Part shown: one piece after another, positions 60,930 to 64,000 of the stretch
Numbering within the stretch: the stretch's first letter is position 1
How the letters are laid out: every line of letters starts with the position of its first letter
Source: Anisakis pegreffii
Taxonomy: Eukaryota > Nematoda > Chromadorea > Rhabditida > Anisakidae
Length of the DNA stretch: 64,000 bases
Assembly (NCBI GenBank): GCA_035041965.1
Contig: JAPYMA010003043.1
Location: forward strand, 101,388 to 165,387
Direction of reading: 5' to 3'
Notes under the pieces: generated by a model
The model's input: the letters and a program-made list of their open reading frames with translations, nothing else
Told to the model about the DNA's origin: nothing
The model's database searches: none
Program-made: the position numbers and the translations under genes

Positions 60930-62423
60930 TACAATACTGATAAAATTAAAAATAACAATAATAATAACCCGAATTCGCCACGTCCCATACTTGAGAACAT
61001 TGTTAATGCCACAGGCACCAGTGCCCAAGTGTCGATACCATGATCGACTTAAAGTAAATCAATTTTAATAACCGATTGAATAATTCGTTCGATTAAGTTA
61101 TAAGTGGGTCACTTATTAAAATCTCTTTTCTGGCAATCTCTCATCAACTCTCTGTTGACGGCCCTCGATATCACTTGGAAATGACTCTGAAGCTGAACTT
61201 ACAAAATTCTCCGATTGGACTCGACGTTCCGGTTCTTCGTGCTTGTTTCCCGTCCATACCATCGAGCGCATATGATGCAAAAAAAGTGATCGCCATAAAG
61301 AGCCAAACCCAGTTGGGTATTGCCGCTTCAATATGACAGTTTAATATGACAGTTTACTATCGTTTTTGTTTGTTTGTTCATAAATTTGACGATGATAATT
61401 ACATTAATTGCTGATACTATCACCATTCTCATTGCGATACACACAACTACATCCAAACATACAACTTCTTTCATTCATTTTTCTCTATCATTTCCCGAAT
61501 TTATTCATCGTTCTTTAATAATGATCACTTCAAATGGGACAAACTTGGTGAAGGATAAAATGTATTCGCGTCCATGTAGTAATCGTAATAAGTGACAAAC
61601 AAATGACCAATAAGGACACAAATGAAGCCAGCTAACGTCAACACGTTCGGCGCTACCCATGCGGGTGTGAACTGAAGAAAAGTTATGATGTTTTTGTTCA
61701 AATGAATTTATAGTGAAGGTGCTGTGATGTTTCAGTGATGACGATGTTGACTATGAGAAGCACACTAGTGATAATACTGACACCGACATTGATAATAATA
61801 ACAGAAACGATGTTTGTATTAAAAAATATTAGATATTTAATACGAAAGAAGCCAAATCATAGCCTGGCTCACGTTCAAGAACAACAGTAATATTGATATA
61901 ACATTCGGCTTCAAGTGAAACACTGCCCTGCGAGCGTGCTCAAACCCGTCACAAATCGTTATAATAGTAATAATAATAGCCATGGCAAGATAAGCACTGA
62001 GATTAACAACAACAATAGTAATAATAGCAAAAATAAAAATGGAAACAATAGGAATAATCATCAGCTAATAACAGTTTCGAATTGTACTCACCTTCAAGAA
62101 CCAATACCACATTGGGTAAGTGATATAGTAGGAGATATAGCTGGTGTTAACTGTATTGTACTGTAAATTTTGAATGCATTACGATAATTTGTATCACTAT
62201 TATTATCATTCTAATATTTGCGCTCCTCCCTCAGACTGAATACTCAGCGATCCAGAAACAAACCACATTTTCAATTCAAGCAACATAACGTATGCATAGT
62301 GCCATCGAAGAACACGATATCAATAAACCTGTCATAAGTATATCTTAATTCATATCCAACCTTATAAGTGCTGAATCCTTGCAGATGTTTTCCGCTCAAA
62401 TACTTCACATCAAAGAATCCCAT
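58242..62423 (-). CDS. EPT1: Ethanolamine phosphotransferase, EPT1/SELENOI type
   Basis: Last step of the CDP-ethanolamine pathway: transfers phosphoethanolamine from CDP-ethanolamine to diacylglycerol to make phosphatidylethanolamine in ER/Golgi membranes. Eleven exons from 62423 leftwards: 62423-62361, 62160-62092, 61671-61545, 61325-61203, 61047-60969, 60633-60510, 60055-59947, 59778-59702, 59482-59330, 58929-58744, 58409-58242; 425 residues, all phases matching. The CDP-alcohol phosphotransferase signature is complete: LDGMDGKQARRTGTSSPIGE followed by FFDHGIDTW (Asp at about 108, 111, 129 and 133). Other conserved pieces are YLSGKHLQGFSTYKY, PAWVAPNVLTLAGF, HHWEKYNTGVLY, ALTTTLAHLHYGICV and RQLCDHFNTAAFSI, with about ten hydrophobic helices. 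HWEKYNTG favours the EPT1/SELENOI branch over CEPT1. The human enzyme ends in a selenocysteine segment; here a Ser/Thr-rich tail of about 38 residues ends at TAA. Confidence 0.94.
60898..60931. repeat. AAT/ATT palindromic microsatellite in EPT intron
   Basis: A run of AAT triplets passes directly into ATT triplets, so the tract is self-complementary. It lies in the intron between exons 61047-60969 and 60633-60510. Confidence 0.8.
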
Positions 62424-64000
62424 TGCTTGGGTGGCTGATCGACTTTCACGAACAAATGAACGACGATGATCGACGAATCGATACAACGTTCCGCAGCAGT
62501 AACTGATCTCTAAAGATCAAAAAAGTGATCAACGTACGACCACATAGACGCAAAACGATATCGCTCGCTAACGCATATTCTATGAGCAAGCAAAATGTGT
62601 TCTTTGATCTAATTTGAGTGTTTTGAGATCGCATAATGTTGATAAAGTCAAATTAGGGCACTGTGCACATCATCGTTAATGTTTGATTCATCAATTCACT
62701 CACTTCTCATGAAAACGTTTTTTTAAGAGCTGTCGATAAACTCATTCGCATGTTCGTTAGCCATCTGCAGCTTTAGATCAAATTCCTCATATCAGTGAAA
62801 AGATTCCGAAAAAGAGCAAAATTATGGAAGACTGAATGGAGATCAAAAGAACAGCACGTTCAAGGCTCCTAAAGATAGAGCAGTTCCAGAGATAGAGCAG
62901 TTAGAGTTTTTCGAACTCTCTTAAACAATCAATGGTAACCTAGTTTCAGAGAAGAGCATCGGGTCTTCTACAAGGGAGAGCACTCTTAAAGAGTGCAGTT
63001 TCAGAGATACAGCAGTTGCAGTTTTTCGAACTCTTTTAAACAATTGCATTAATGGTAACCTAATTTCAGAGAAGAGGATCGGGTCGTCTACAGGGGATAT
63101 GACGGGATATGTAATGCAAATTGATTTGAGTGAAAATTGCAAAGCATCTTAATCTTCCTTCACATGACCTTGATGAGGTTTTTGCTCGCAAAAGATTCAC
63201 TACAAAACCTGCATTTGATGAGACGGATTGAACTGCCGTCAATTTCTAGTTTTAAAAAAATGCTCACAATCATTCATAACCCTTACATATTCACTAGTGT
63301 GGAACGGACCCTGAACAGATCTAAATGATAATGGTCGAAATCGAAATAAACTTGTGCTCATAAATGCGTTCAGAGGAATGATTAAATCTACTTGCGGTAA
63401 CCCTCGATCCTAATTGTCTGATATAGTCGGCGATTGTGTGTTATTCACGTTAAGATGCTATCGCAAAACAAAACCGTGTTATGACCGATAAACCGATAAA
63501 CCGATAAAACATTAATTGCCTTAACCATACAGATTTGATGATTAATAAAACATTCAACTAACAGATGTCTTATGTCAGAGTCGGATTAGAGGTGAGAAAA
63601 AAATGGAGCACCGACGATGGTACGTCAAGAATTAAGAATCAATTCAGTACCAGTCTCATTTGTATATTTCCATTTTTTTTCACGGATTCACCTTAAGTAC
63701 TCTGAAAGTGCGCACAATACAGACGTGCGCATTAGAGTTCGCTCTTATTCCTCTCCCATTCCCGGATCGTTCCATATCTTCTCAACAACTTTTGCTTCTT
63801 TCTTATTCGATTGGTAAAAATCAATCGAATGTTGTGTTGCTAATTGCAAATGTCATTATTTTCATATATCATTTATTAACCATCTGAAGTATAATATTCA
63901 CGTACACATATTTGTATAATGAACTTAATTAAAGCATTTCTATGAATCCACTAACTAAATGGTACAATGAACAATTACGGTAGTGCCGATGCGTTGATCT
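62424..64000. other. Right flank, upstream of the EPT gene
   Basis: Should contain the EPT promoter (gene on the minus strand, starting at 62423). No further gene is supported. A direct repeat occupies 62883-63105 and three copies of CCGATAAA lie near 63483-63508. Confidence 0.45.
62883..63105. repeat. Two imperfect direct copies, about 115 bases apart
   Basis: Copy one starts at 62883 and copy two at 62998. Shared blocks include CAGAGATA-AGCAGTT, AGTTTTTCGAACTC, TAATGGTAACCTA or CAATGGTAACCTA, and TTTCAGAGAAGAG followed by ATCGGGTC. Between them is a short hairpin, GCACTCTT-A-AAGAGTGC. Confidence 0.75.

Noticed and set aside
45815..62423. Operon of ANKFY1 and EPT on the minus strand
   Set aside because: They are 3.2 kb apart with a repeat element between them; nematode operon genes are normally a few hundred bases apart.
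1..64000. tRNA, rRNA or snRNA genes
   Set aside because: No B-box-like GGTTCGANTCC with a matching cloverleaf, and no rRNA core motifs, were found on either strand by eye.

Overview
The window looks like nuclear DNA of a nematode. Two genes encode cuticle collagens: N-terminal hydrophobic anchor, nematode cuticle-collagen N-domain, basic cleavage site, interrupted Gly-X-Y blocks and paired cysteines. The other genes are ordinary animal genes split by many GT-AG introns, mostly about 70-750 bases, and base composition is AT-rich. I cannot name the species. Intron density and spacing argue against a compact Caenorhabditis-type genome. No bacterial, viral, CRISPR, rRNA or tRNA features were seen. 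All genes were assembled by eye from exon homology, splice sites and phase. Lengths of six of the eight models divide exactly by three with phase kept at every junction; the leucine-rich-repeat gene has two uncertain joins and the ankyrin gene carries one extra base.

Plus strand, left to right: a possible terminal exon of an unknown gene (about 1074-1348); a leucine-rich-repeat receptor-like membrane protein (4778-9858); a complete plasma-membrane-type Na+/H+ exchanger in 15 exons (17082-23819); a single-domain protein tyrosine phosphatase in 5 exons (32303-34522); a tandem array of a 238-base unit (about 34725-35783); and two paralogous cuticle collagens in tandem, each with one intron at the same place (38257-39387 and 41614-42959).

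Minus strand: a small two-exon Pmp3/UPF0057 membrane protein (27319-27863); a 22-exon orthologue of ANKFY1/Rabankyrin-5 with coiled coil, BTB, ankyrin repeats and FYVE finger (45815-55067); and an 11-exon ethanolamine phosphotransferase of the EPT1/SELENOI type (58242-62423).

The genes do not form an obvious pathway or operon: distances are 2-8 kb and strands are mixed. The collagens build cuticle; the exchanger, Pmp3-like protein and phosphotransferase act in membranes (ion/pH balance, membrane potential, phospholipid synthesis); Rabankyrin acts on early endosomes and macropinosomes.

The main oddities are an apparent one-base frameshift inside an otherwise intact ANKFY1 gene, a fold-back (MITE-like) element upstream of it, the 238-base satellite-like array, a Gly-to-Ser break in the second collagen, several short duplicated segments in introns and between genes, and frequent purine-AG 3' splice sites. 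I found no convincing previously undescribed multi-gene system.
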